Numbered from the stretch's first letter, positions 1-7,916 are shown. The stretch is DNA of 12,128 nucleotides from Blastomyces gilchristii SLH14081 (GCF_000003855.2 NW_003101637.1:107141-119268), one strand, 5' to 3'. A program made the numbers and translations. Notes: generated by a model not told the origin, from the sequence alone.

Positions 1-992
1 GTGAGAATATTCTGATTATTATAAACTGATTAAGTAAGAGTGTAATATTAAAACTCTGTAATAAGATAAATACTGAACAAGTCACTGAAGCTTTTTTAAG
101 AAGTCTATTCTATTAGATGTATAAATTGCTGAGATCTATAGTATTGAATCAGAGTTGTCAATTTGTAAGTGCTCTCTGAACAAGAATCTGTCAAGTTCTC
201 AAGATTATATATTATTTATTAACTGTCTGTCATTCTGAGACTGATAATATATCAGAATAAATAATTCAGACTGTAAAGAATTATCTCTGTAAGTTCTGTA
301 ATTACTTATAAGATAATTGATATAATCTTCTTCTACACACTGAAGTCACTATTAATGACTGAGATTCTATTTCAACAGATGTAAGCTCATTGTTTCTTAG
401 ATATAAATATTATATGAAAGTACTGAATCTTCTAGAGATTATACATTTCACACTGAATATCTGCAGTTCAATTCAGATTGCTGATAATATAGTAATAAAA
501 CTCTAAGATATTCATGATTGAGTAGAAGCCTTCATGATGAGTGTTAAACAGAATCAAGGAGATTGAATCAATGTTTACTAAGATCTTATTAAGTAATATA
601 AGATAGAAGATCTGATATAATTGAATCTTAAGAATATACAGATTACATGGTCATCTCACACACTGAATTATCACTATATAAAGTATAAAGTGATAGAAGT
701 TCTAGACAGTCATAACTACTGTCTTGACATATTATCAGAGATTCATGATATCTTTCATACAAGCTTGCTTCACTGTATCATCACTGATCTGTTCTCTTCT
801 TAACTAACTTCTGACTGACCGCTGTCAGGGATTATAGAAGAAGATAATAAACTTGAATGAGAGACTGAAGATATTCTTGATAAGAGACTCTACAGCTGCA
901 GCTGATAATATCTTGTGAAATGAGTCAGCTATAATCACTCAACCTGAACTCTGAGTTTCATGTTATCTGAGACTGCGGCCCTTGACTGATAA
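1..992 (+). pseudogene. Ty3/gypsy chromovirus 1 pol remnant (integrase to chromodomain)
   Basis: This is the C-terminal part of a gypsy polyprotein and continues off the left edge. One frame (codons from base 6) runs to the stop at 990-992 and is broken by many stops. The integrase core is recognisable. The first catalytic Asp is now Asn (24-26), the second Asp is now Asn (147-149) in a context like I-V-S-D-R-G, and the Glu is kept (255-257). The second and third positions are 35 residues apart, the classic D,D-35-E spacing. Bases 621-803 hold the longest open piece (60 aa). It contains YKVIEVLDSHNY, SEIHDIFHTSLL and similar strings typical of the post-integrase region, ending near DLFSS. A chromodomain follows. 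In-frame TGA and TAG often sit where Trp, Arg or Gln is expected, as cytosine deamination would produce. The protein is certainly dead. Family assignment is firm at superfamily level only. Confidence 0.88.
855..992 (+). other. Chromodomain of gypsy element 1 (degenerate)
   Basis: This is the C-terminal end of element 1's polyprotein. In frame with the integrase I read E-[stop]-E-T-E-D-I-L-D-K-R-L-Y, then Y-L-V-K-[stop]-V-S-Y, then H-S-T-[stop]. The stops at 858, 921 and 945 fall where chromodomains have their conserved Trp residues (W-E-V-E-x-I-L, Y-L-V-K-W, S-T-W). Chromodomains of such elements are thought to bind methylated histone H3 and steer integration to heterochromatin. That role is family knowledge, not something this sequence shows. 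The polypurine tract begins about 15 bases after the terminal stop, which supports this being the true protein end. Confidence 0.82.
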
Positions 993-1007
993 GAGCTACA
1001 TATGATC

Positions 1008-1024
1008 AAGAAAGAGAGAGGGGG
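1008..1024 (+). promoter_or_regulatory. Polypurine tract of gypsy element 1
   Basis: A run of 17 purines, AAGAAAGAGAGAGGGGG, lies just after the chromodomain stop and four bases before the TG that opens the LTR. This is the usual place and composition of the plus-strand primer of Ty3/gypsy elements. The intact run of five G is notable in a window where GG is rare. Confidence 0.78.
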
Positions 1025-1131
1025 CTAATGTGACAGGCTGTGCCTGATCAATTATATAGACTATTCTGTTACACTTCACAGATTTCTACTGCTCTGATTC
1101 TCAGTCACTGATTCTCAGCTGACAATCTATA

Positions 1132-1222
1132 GAATTTCTATTCTTCTGTCTCAAAGCTTCACTATGTACAAAAACCTCTATTCTTTTACTCTGAAGTTTC
1201 ACTGTGTACATCACTATGTACA
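1132..1222 (+). repeat. Tandem motif repeats in the U3 of LTR 1
   Basis: The 12-mer TCACTRTGTACA occurs at 1159-1170, 1199-1210 and 1211-1222, the last two directly abutting. The first two copies are each preceded by a TCTATTCTT block, so a unit of about 40 bp is duplicated (about 1132-1170 and 1174-1210). Repeats in the U3 part of an LTR often act as enhancers, but no function can be shown from sequence. Confidence 0.7.
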
Positions 1223-1296
1223 TGTATAAATATTCACTCTGATCACTGATTTTTATACTTTGTCTTTCTTTCCTTCTCTAACATTTTTCACTTTGT

Positions 1297-1303
1297 TATA
1301 TAA
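1297..1303 (+). promoter_or_regulatory. TATA-like box in LTR 1
   Basis: TATATAA lies about 45-50 bases before the proposed LTR end. It could be the core promoter at the U3/R boundary. In DNA this AT-rich the motif alone is weak evidence; its position in the LTR is the main support. Confidence 0.35.
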
Positions 1304-1348
1304 GATCTATAAACATCATACTGATCTATTCGGCGTAGGCCTCTTACA

Positions 1349-1600
1349 GCTTATCTTCTTTAATTAACTCTATAGTATTAACTGATTCTATCTCTGTAAG
1401 TAAGTTTATTAACACTGATTAAAAGTATAAATTTAACTTACAGATAGCTATATATAAATTATATCTTTAAAGTTATATAAGTTATAAGTATATATTATCT
1501 ATAATATCTATAATAATTACAGTTTCTGTAAATTTTCTTCAAGATTTGAAAAGATCTTATAATTTGAAGATAACTTTTATAAATCTCTTAATTCTGAGAT
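1349..1600. other. AT-rich spacer, no gene seen
   Basis: No coding trace was recognised in any frame. The stretch holds a short imperfect inverted repeat: CTGTAAGT near 1394 faces ACTTACAG near 1437, with further matching flanks. A smaller pair, CTTCAA facing TTTGAAG, lies near 1538-1568. These may be decayed remnants of repeats, but composition alone makes short palindromes common here. Confidence 0.5.
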
Positions 1601-1974
1601 CTGAGATTAAATAAAATTAAATGAAATCACTTTCTTATTTTTTCTAAGTTATGATCTCATTTTCAGATCTAATATATAATCACTTTGCATGTTTTTTTAA
1701 TAATTAGTCTCAGTAAAATTCATAGCAAGAAATGTATGAGATCAGATTAAATAAAATTAAATATGAAATTCATAGTCTCAGCTAGACTGGCCTCCGGGAC
1801 CATGAATTTCACATTTGGTCCCATTTGGTCTGATCCCATACATTTCTTGGCGTGAATCCCGCTGGGACTAGCCATCAAAAAAACATGCAAAGTGACTATA
1901 TATCAGATCTTAAAATGAAGCCATGACTTGAAAAAAATGAGAAAGTGGTTTCATTTGGTTTCATTTAGTCCCAT
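1601..1974. repeat. Large inverted repeat, two 181-bp arms (one mutated, one clean)
   Basis: The left arm (1601-1781) and right arm (1794-1974) are inverted copies of equal length with no indel that I can see, separated by 12 bases. By hand I count about 36 positions where the left arm has A/T and the right arm has G/C by transition, about two transitions the other way, and about three transversions. The left arm thus looks like a deaminated version of the right arm; for example the right arm keeps AGCGGGATTCACGCC (read on minus) where the left arm has AGTAAAATTCATAGC. No ORF is present. It could be a foldback or MITE-like non-autonomous element, or two nested copies of a short repeat inserted in opposite orientation at different times. 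No flanking target duplication was identified. Confidence 0.85.
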
Positions 1975-2289
1975 TCTTAGCGTAAAGTTACTATTTTTAG
2001 ACATTTTAAGGTTTTTTTTAGACTATTTTTAATTTTTTAAAAAGTAACACTTTTTGATAACACTCAAATGAGATTTAAAGTCATTTAAAGTAATAAAAAT
2101 AATTTAAATTGAGAAGTGGAAATCATGATCTCATTTGAAAAATGTGACAAGAGTAGACAGTAAGTCTCACAGAAACTGTATAAGACTACTATCTAATGTT
2201 AAAACTGTGTAATGAGATCAGTCGAATTGGTAATGAGACTATCAAAAAATCTGGTTCTGGTCTCAGACACGGTCACACAGTCAGTCTAG
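1975..2289. other. AT-rich region, no gene seen
   Basis: No coding trace was recognised. Short matches to the neighbouring inverted repeat occur, such as ATGATCTCATTT near 2125 and ATGAGATCAG near 2212, so further decayed pieces of that repeat may be present. GTTACT (about 1987) and AGTAAC (about 2043) form a small inverted pair. A few CpGs survive near 1980, 2223 and 2270. Confidence 0.45.
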
Positions 2290-2482
2290 TCTCAGCAGTC
2301 AGTCTATATATAACTATATAGACTGAAGTTCATAACTACTATTCATAACTCAGCTTAAATACTATTATATATTTAATCTCTATATTTTATCTTTCTACTG
2401 TGAATACTTCTAGTAGTTAATAGTATATATCATGCTAAGCTGCAAAGATCTGAATAATCGCCTGTAAGTACTTATTCTTACA
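2290..2482 (+). repeat. LTR-like copy A
   Basis: The last 171 bases (2312-2482) align without gaps to 2890-3060, differing mainly by C/T and G/A changes. Weaker similarity extends about 20 bases further left. The copy ends at TTCTTACA, exactly where similarity to copy B stops, as expected for an LTR U5 end. Its 5' end is unclear and may be truncated; no polypurine tract or chromodomain end precedes it. It is followed directly by an inverted gag fragment rather than by a primer-binding site and gag in the forward direction. Confidence 0.72.
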
Positions 2483-2805
2483 GTATTAGAAGTAATCTTT
2501 ATCAGATTTCTAATCTCTTTTTTTAATATTAATAATTATAGCTTAGATATTCTCTATTCAGTTTATAAAGTCTTTCAATCTATTCTCTAAATGGATTTTA
2601 AGAATGAATTAATAAGATTTTTTATAATTATTTTCTAGATAATTTAGTTAATTCTTGAGTTTAATATAGTAAAGATTTATTATTATATAAATGACAGCTT
2701 CTTTATCTTTTATATTATATAGTTAAGCTTATAAGTCAATTTTATAGATAAACTTATAAAAGCTTTTATAAATTATAATTCAGTAGATAATTTTAAGTAA
2801 TTTGT
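2483..2805 (-). pseudogene. Inverted fragment of gypsy element 2 gag
   Basis: The reverse complement of this stretch aligns colinearly and without indels to about 3427-3749 of element 2's gag, for example AAAGATRAAGAAGCTGT and GAAATCTGATAAAGA in both. Differences are mostly transitions. The left boundary coincides with the last base of LTR copy A. Weaker similarity may continue right to about 2850, close to the start of LTR copy B. It encodes part of a gag capsid region in the antisense direction and is broken by stops. Its placement between two same-strand LTRs is abnormal and suggests rearrangement or self-integration of a retroelement DNA copy. Confidence 0.82.
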
Positions 2806-2853
2806 AAGAAATCCCGCTTCTTGCAGATTCTTTATCTCTATTTCTATCTCTCA

Positions 2854-3060
2854 TGTAATCAATAGAGTTAGCAGCCCTTGACTACACACAACTATATAGA
2901 CTGAAGTTTGTGACTACTATTTATAAGTCAGCTTGAATGCTATTATACATTTAACTTCTATATTTAATCTTTCTACTGTGAATACTTCTAGTAGTTAACA
3001 GTATATATCACATCAAGCTGCAAACACTTGAATAATCATCTGTGAGCACTTATTCTTACA
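2854..3060 (+). repeat. LTR-like copy B, probable 5' LTR of gypsy element 2
   Basis: It ends in TTCTTACA at 3060 and shares 171 gap-free bases with copy A. A plausible start is TGTAATCA at 2854, but this is uncertain. It lies directly upstream of the element 2 leader and gag on the same strand, so it fits as that element's 5' LTR. No matching 3' LTR was found after the chromodomain at about 8340. I could not identify a primer-binding site in the bases after 3060. Confidence 0.6.
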
Positions 3061-3400
3061 TTTCAAGCTCTATCAGTCAGCAACTGTCTGTTATAACTGA
3101 AAGAACTAGAAACTTACATACTTCAATCTCTGTGAACTCTACTGCAGACACTCAGAAGCAGTCATCTGAATCATGAATAACTCTTATAAAAGAAGTCTCA
3201 GATAACTTACTAATTACTTACAGAATATTATTCTCTATATCTGTGATAGAGAAACTCTTCAAATCAATGAACAAATGAATCTCAGTAAAGAACATTCTTA
3301 AGTATCTCTTATAAGATTCAGCTATTTTTCTACAAGAAATACTTACTGTCTGTAAACACTCTCAAACTGAGTCTCTAGACATGATCTTCAGAGACATCTA
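3061..3400 (+). other. Leader and gag N-terminal region of element 2, decayed
   Basis: This stretch lies between the 5' LTR and the first recognisable gag sequence. It should hold the primer-binding site and the start of gag, but I could not place either. ATG at 3173 is not in the frame used by the rest of gag. Stops are present in all frames. Confidence 0.45.
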
Positions 3401-4290
3401 TGAACTGAAAAGAAACTTTCTTAAGCTGTAATCACTTAAGATTAACTACTAAATCACAATCTATAAAAGTTTTTATAAATTTGTATTTGAAATTGACTCA
3501 AAAGTCTGACTGTGTGATATGAAAGATGAAGAAGCTGTTATCTATATAATAACAGATCTCTACTACACTAAAGTCAAGAACTAACTGAATTATCTAGAGA
3601 ATGATTATAAGAGATTCTACTAATCTGTTCTTAAGATCTATCTAGAGAATAAGTTAAAAGACTCTACAAATTAAATGAAGAACATCTGAGCTGTAATCAC
3701 TAATATTAGAAAAAGAGATGAGAAATCTGATAAAGACTACTCACAGCACTTCATGAAATTATAATATGAATTAAGATCTGTGAAAACAGAGTGCTGAAAT
3801 AAGACCTAAATAATGATATTTATAAAGAGACTGAATAAAGATATGCAGAATAAGCTCATTGAATAAGACTCTAAGTTCTTGACTCTGAAGAAACAGATAA
3901 CTTTTATTTATTACTTACAGATCACTGTAAGAGTTATAGATTTATAAAGAGTGAATCACTGATCAGCTCTATAAGAGTCAGAACAACAGAGAATAGATTT
4001 ATTGAAGAAAGATAATAAGATATACAGAGATTTATATCTGACTGCTAAGCAGAGAGAGAGAGCTTTATAAGCTCTTATAAACAGAGTATATAACAGAGAG
4101 ATTAAGAAAAAGAGTCTCTGCTTTATCTATTCTAAATCAGAATATCTCTACACAAACTGTCTGAATAAATTAAAATAGAAATTTAAGAAGTTATAGACAG
4201 AGTCAGTAACAGTCTTCTTAAAAGTCTTGAAGCTGATATCTGAATCTGTTACTTTCTCAATGAAAATATATACTTATAGAGAGAGACTGC
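3401..4290 (+). pseudogene. Gag remnant of gypsy element 2, with mutated zinc knuckle
   Basis: Gag is the structural protein that packages retroelement RNA. The frame starting at multiples of three is continuous from about 3477 into pol, but carries many stops. The middle part, with strings such as LNYLENDYKRFY and RDEKSDKDYSQHF, resembles the retrotransposon gag capsid domain. A nucleocapsid knuckle is visible at 4119-4160: Cys, two residues, Tyr (4128) where the second Cys is expected, four residues, Tyr (4143) where His is expected, four residues, Cys. Both replacements fit single deamination events (TGY to TAY, CAY to TAY). Basic residues (KKK) precede it. An inverted copy of 3427-3749 lies upstream. 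Confidence 0.78.
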
Positions 4291-4830
4291 ACTGCAGTAC
4301 TACTATCTCATAAGTGTAAGAAGTATTAATGAACTCAGAATCTCAGATCACTATAGTAGTTCTAAAGCTCACAGAGTAAATAAGCTAAATTATGAAAACT
4401 AAGAATCTGCTCTTATAATAAGTGAGATACAAGAACTCAGATCTGAGAACTGAGAGACTTATAAGAGTTATCTTTGAATTGCAAGATCTCTCTGAAATTG
4501 AAAGAAGATTTACAGAAACTGTGATTATCACAGACATCACAGATAATATATACTTGAGACTTATATAACTTTAAAAAGATAACTTATACATAGCTGTTCA
4601 TGAGTCAGGTTTATACTTCTGATTAGTGTTGATAGACTTACTTATATAGATAAAATTAATTAATGCTGTAGAGTTAATTAGAGAAGATAAGCTCATATAT
4701 ATAATAACTTTACAAATGTCTGAGAACTTCATAATCATGAAAACTGAGCTTCAGATATCAGATAAATACTGAGATCTCACAGAGATATTTAACTCAGTAA
4801 AGACAGCTGAGCTTTCATCTTATCATAAGA
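4291..4830 (+). pseudogene. Protease region and linker of gypsy element 2
   Basis: This lies between the gag knuckle and RT, in the same frame, where gypsy elements carry an aspartic protease. Strings such as EIERRFTETVIITDIT and RLIRVIFELQDLS resemble the beta-strand part of retropepsins followed by the usual linker to RT. I could not locate a convincing D-S/T-G catalytic triplet; it is probably mutated. Assignment rests mainly on position and frame. Confidence 0.5.
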
Positions 4831-6230
4831 AGAATCTAATAATGAATTTAATAGAAGAGTAGAAACTCTTCTGAGAATTAATCTATATACTCTCTTATCA
4901 TGAGACAGGGATCTTGTGAGCTTATATAAAGAAGAATCTAAAGAATGACTTTATTAAATCTTTGCAGATCTCTGCAGAACTCTCTGTAATATTTATAAAA
5001 AAGCAGAATGAAGATCTCAGATTATATATAAACTACTGTGATCTGAACTTTAAGACTATAAAGAGTCACTATTCTCTGTCTCTGATTGAGAATGTGATCA
5101 ACTATCTTATGAGAGCTGTCATATTTATACAACTGAATGTGATTAATATATATACACAGCTGTGAATATAGCCTGAGAATGAATGACTGTCTTTAGAACT
5201 GTACTGAGATTATTTAAATATCTAGTAATGTCTTTTGATTTGATTAATATTCTCACAGTATTTCAGTCTTTCATTAATAAAATACTTTATATATATCTGA
5301 ATATCTTTATGATAATATATCTGAATAATGTGATGATATACTCTATAAAGAAGAAAGATTACACTGAGTATGTATAAACTGTGTTAAAGATCTTAGATGA
5401 GATAGAACTGTATATTAAGCTTATAAAGTATAACTTCAGTATCTGTCAGATTAACTTTCTAGAATATGTAATCACTGCAGATAATATTCAGATGAAATCT
5501 TTATAGATTAAGACTATTCTATTATAATCAGAGTTAACTAGTATTTATAAGATTGAGATCTTTCTGAACTTTGTGAATTTCTATAGACAGTTTATCTTTA
5601 TATTTATAAGAATCTTATTGACTCTTACAGATATGCTGAAGAGTGAAAATAAGAAGAAGTCATTATATAAATAAAGAATGAAAAGATTGTTGAGAAGAGA
5701 GAACTGTGAGAACTTTCTTATCTCAGAAGTGTATAAAGTCTTTGTAAGATTAAAACAGATATTCATAGATATAGTAATACTATTTCACTTTGATCTCTTA
5801 CTCTTAATCAGATTGAAGACAGATATCTTCTTCTTTACAATTTTAGAAATAGTATTATAATAATAGCTAAATGAAAATTGAGTTTCAGTGATCTTTTTCT
5901 CACAGAAGATGCAACTCACAGAGATTAATTATAATATCTATAATCAGAAGCTTCTTATAATAGTACAATTCTTTAATCACTTATATCACTACTTTGAGAG
6001 TCTTATAACAGTGATTACTGTCAGAACTGATTATAACAGCTTATAATAGTTTACTTCAATTAAGAAACTCTCACAGAAGTAGATTCACTGAATTCAGAGA
6101 CTGAGTGAGTTCTGATTCAAGATAGAGTATATCAAGAGAACTAAGAACTTAGCAGACAGACTCTCTCACATATCTGACTATGTTAAGAAGATCAGAGTGA
6201 CAGACATAGAGAAGTGAGAGAAGATAGAAA
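4831..6230 (+). pseudogene. Reverse transcriptase and RNase H remnant of gypsy element 2
   Basis: RT copies element RNA into DNA; RNase H removes the RNA strand. The open piece 4962-5165 holds the RT fingers/palm start: EDLRLYINYCDLN, then IKSHYSLSLIENV, then FIQLNVIN. The first catalytic Asp of the Q-L-D motif is Asn (5136-5138). A frame change occurs near 5184, and 5183-5377 continues with VMSFDLIN, FQSFIN and the active-site box as Y-L-N-N (5318-5329), both Asp replaced by Asn. Connection and RNase H follow in the same frame: LKTD (Asp 5822-5824 kept, preceding Glu now Lys), YNIYNQKLL, HYFESLITVIT and FKIEYIKRTKNLADRLSH, all typical of gypsy RNase H. All three RT metal-binding Asp are lost, so the enzyme would be inactive even without stops. 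Confidence 0.88.
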
Positions 6231-7529
6231 AGCTTCACAGAATACTCAGACTGAGTATTATAAAGAGATTAACTGAAGAGTCTCTCAATCTCTTATAAGA
6301 GAAGAAGAAAGAGAAAAAGAAGAAGTCTGTATAACTACTCTCTATAACACTGAGAGTCAACACTCTGAGAATCTCTGTGAGAATTCTTGAAGAGAGTATC
6401 TATAATCTGAAGAGTTTATAAGTATTAAGAAGTACTATGAAAGATCTGATGTAAGAAGAAATAGAGTATAAGTCTTTATAAGATCTTCTATTCAGATTGT
6501 CTGAACTGCAACTGAAGAATGAATATACTCAGTATATTCAGAAACTGCTCACAGCAGAAATCAATTCTACAGAAACAAAGAATTAAAGAGACTTAAATAA
6601 TCTCTTATAAAGAGAGAACTGAATTTATATATCTATAAATAAGTTTCTATATATAGAATATATTAAAAGGTATCAGAACTCTTCTCTAGTGAGTTATTTT
6701 ATAAATACTAGAACTTATAAGTTACTTATAAGAAAATACTTCTGACTAAAGATATAAGAGCTTATAAAGAAGATAGTGAATTCTTATATTATTTATCAGA
6801 ATTTTTAAGTAGTGTAATACAGATTATATAAAGAACTTACTTCTCTACTCATTTTACAGAAACCTTGAAAACAGCTAGAAATAAACATTGTCATAAGTCT
6901 CTCTGACAGTAAGAATATATATAATACCTGCTTTGACAGTGTGCTGATGATAGTAGATCACTTTATCAAGATAATACACTTTATACTCACTCAGAAGAAC
7001 TTAAAGTCAAAGAATTTAAGTTATATCTTTATCTATGATATAATCTGATTATATGAATTATCTATAAACATTATCTCAGATAGAGAATTAATCTTTATAA
7101 GAGAGTTCTGATCTGATCTGATAACTATACTGAAGATCTTATAAGATCTAAGCACAGCTTTTTATTAACAGACAGATAATCAGATAGAATATCTGATCAG
7201 TATATTAGAATAGTATCTATAATACTTTATCAATTATAATCAGAATAACTGAGTTTATTGATTACTACTTACAGAGTTTATATATAATAACTTAAAGCAT
7301 ATCAGTACAGATAAAACCTTCTTTAAGATACTCATTAAGACTCACTTATAAATAATCTTGATACACTTACAAGAGTATACTATAGAGTGTGATAATGCTT
7401 ATGAACAGACTGAGAGAATTCAGAATATTTAGAAGAAAGTCTGTAAAGTCTTGAGAAAGACTCAAGAGTATTAGAAGAGATACTATGACTTCAAGAATAT
7501 TATAAAGAGTTTTAAGAAAGATAATAGAG
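6231..7529 (+). pseudogene. Integrase remnant of gypsy element 2 (before SINE insertion)
   Basis: Integrase inserts the element's DNA copy into the genome. After a decayed linker the core is clear in the same frame as RT. The first Asp is kept in IVDHF (6956-6958), the second in IISDR (7079-7081), and Glu in QIEYL (7187-7189), with exactly 35 residues between the second Asp and Glu. LSTAFY and QTDNQIEY stand where L-S-T-A-F-H-P-Q-T-D-G-Q-T-E is usual. The N-terminal HHCC finger could not be read reliably. The stretch just before the SINE, KRYYDFKN...FKKDNRA, corresponds to the usual K-R-Y-x-D...K-x-G-D-x-V-W-L segment, and the reading resumes precisely on the far side of the SINE. Confidence 0.86.
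7521..7529 (+). repeat. SINE target-site duplication, left copy
   Basis: ATAATAGAG is identical to 7908-7916. The left copy is followed by CC and the right by TT. The host reading frame is satisfied by the right-hand version (GTT, Val), so the duplication is best taken as nine bases. Confidence 0.85.
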
Positions 7530-7561
7530 CCTTATTATTATTATTATTATTCTTTCATTAT

Positions 7562-7591
7562 ACTCATATGCAAGCGGAGCTTATGATGAGT
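7562..7591 (-). repeat. Stem-loop near the SINE 3' end
   Basis: ACTCAT (7562-7567) pairs with ATGAGT (7586-7591), and inside it AAGC (7572-7575) pairs with GCTT (7579-7582) around a three-base loop. It lies 11 bases from the trinucleotide tail. In SINEs moved by stringent LINEs such a 3' hairpin can be the recognition site; that role here is inference. Confidence 0.5.
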
Positions 7592-7826
7592 TCTTGTGTG
7601 ATGTTAAATACAGGTCAAGTGTTAATTATACAGGAGGAAATACAGGTGTTGAGACCACGCCAAGGTAACAAGAACATAGGAAAATACAAAGAAGTGACAA
7701 TTAGATACATGTGATAATAACTTTCTAGCCCAGGAACATAGAGCAATTCATTGAAGTGATTTGTACACCTCTGTATTTATTAGAAACCTGAGGTGCTTGA
7801 GTTCCGGATTTAATGTATCCTCTGCG

Positions 7827-7897
7827 GGTTTCGAACCCACGCGCCTTGATTTCCCACGCCAAGGCACTACCAGGTGGCCGCATTAATCATTCGGCCA
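7827..7897 (-). promoter_or_regulatory. RNA polymerase III internal promoter (A and B boxes) of the SINE
   Basis: On the minus strand the A box reads TGGCCGAATGATTAATGCGG (7897-7878), close to the A box of Ser/Leu tRNA genes. The B box reads GGTTCGAAACC (7837-7827), close to the consensus GGTTCGANNCC. About 40 bases separate the boxes, as in tRNAs with a long variable arm. A T-arm helix GTGGG/CCCGC and a GCCTTG/CAAGGC stem can be drawn. The 5' GCCCCGG has no complementary 3' partner (AGAGGAT stands there), so this is a SINE head, not a working tRNA. Confidence 0.82.
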
Positions 7898-7907
7898 CCG
7901 GGGCGGT

Positions 7908-7916
7908 ATAATAGAG
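7908..7916 (+). repeat. SINE target-site duplication, right copy
   Basis: ATAATAGAG is identical to 7521-7529 and abuts the 5' end of the SINE (its first bases read CCGCCCCGG on minus). Host integrase coding resumes immediately afterwards. Confidence 0.85.

Larger units (their letters stand above)
1029..1348 (+). repeat. Probable 3' LTR of gypsy element 1
   Basis: The LTR is inferred to start with TGTGACAGG immediately after the polypurine tract and to end near CTCTTACA, giving about 320 bp with TG...CA ends. The 3' end is less certain than the 5' end because the matching 5' LTR lies outside the window. The other LTRs here (ending 2482 and 3060) also end in TTACA. Inside are a TATA-like TATATAA (1297-1303), three copies of TCACTRTGTACA in the presumed U3, and a CpG-bearing patch near 1330. 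It is not similar in sequence to the LTRs at 2290-3060, so the two gypsy elements are different families. Confidence 0.65.
7530..7907 (-). mobile_element. tRNA-derived SINE inserted in gypsy element 2
   Basis: Read on the minus strand, the element starts at about 7907 with a tRNA-like head (A box within 7878-7897, B box 7827-7837). It then has an unrelated body of about 250 bp and ends in an (AAT/TAA)n tail at 7533-7550. ATAATAGAG flanks it on both sides (7521-7529 and 7908-7916), the direct repeat left by target-primed integration. Removing the SINE and one repeat rejoins the host integrase frame as D-N-R-V-[stop]-L-S, matching the conserved G-D-R-V-W-L-S site. The sequence keeps several CpGs and GG/CC steps that the host lacks, so it arrived after most mutation or was spared because it is short. 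SINEs carry no protein gene; they are copied by a LINE's enzyme. Confidence 0.9.

Noticed and set aside
1601..2805. CRISPR array or bacterial mobile element
   Set aside because: There are no regularly spaced short direct repeats with unique spacers. The inverted repeat and LTR pair are explained by eukaryotic repeats, and all coding traces are fungal retroelement types.
2290..3060. LTR copies A and B as the two ends of one short non-autonomous element
   Set aside because: The DNA between them is an inverted piece of element 2 gag rather than a leader and polypurine tract, and B leads directly into element 2, so a rearrangement fits better.
4962..5377. Short ORFs as small host genes
   Set aside because: They are open pieces between stops of one RT domain, and contain RT motifs continuous with flanking in-frame sequence.
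5581..5766. 61-codon ORF on the minus strand
   Set aside because: It is antisense to the RT/RNase H remnant of element 2, which is well supported on +. It is a shadow.
7815..7906. Functional tRNA gene (Ser/Leu-like) on the minus strand
   Set aside because: The A and B boxes and T arm are good, but the acceptor stem cannot pair (GCCCCGG against AGAGGAT). The anticodon arm is not canonical, and the sequence continues into a body and tail flanked by a duplication, so it is a SINE head.
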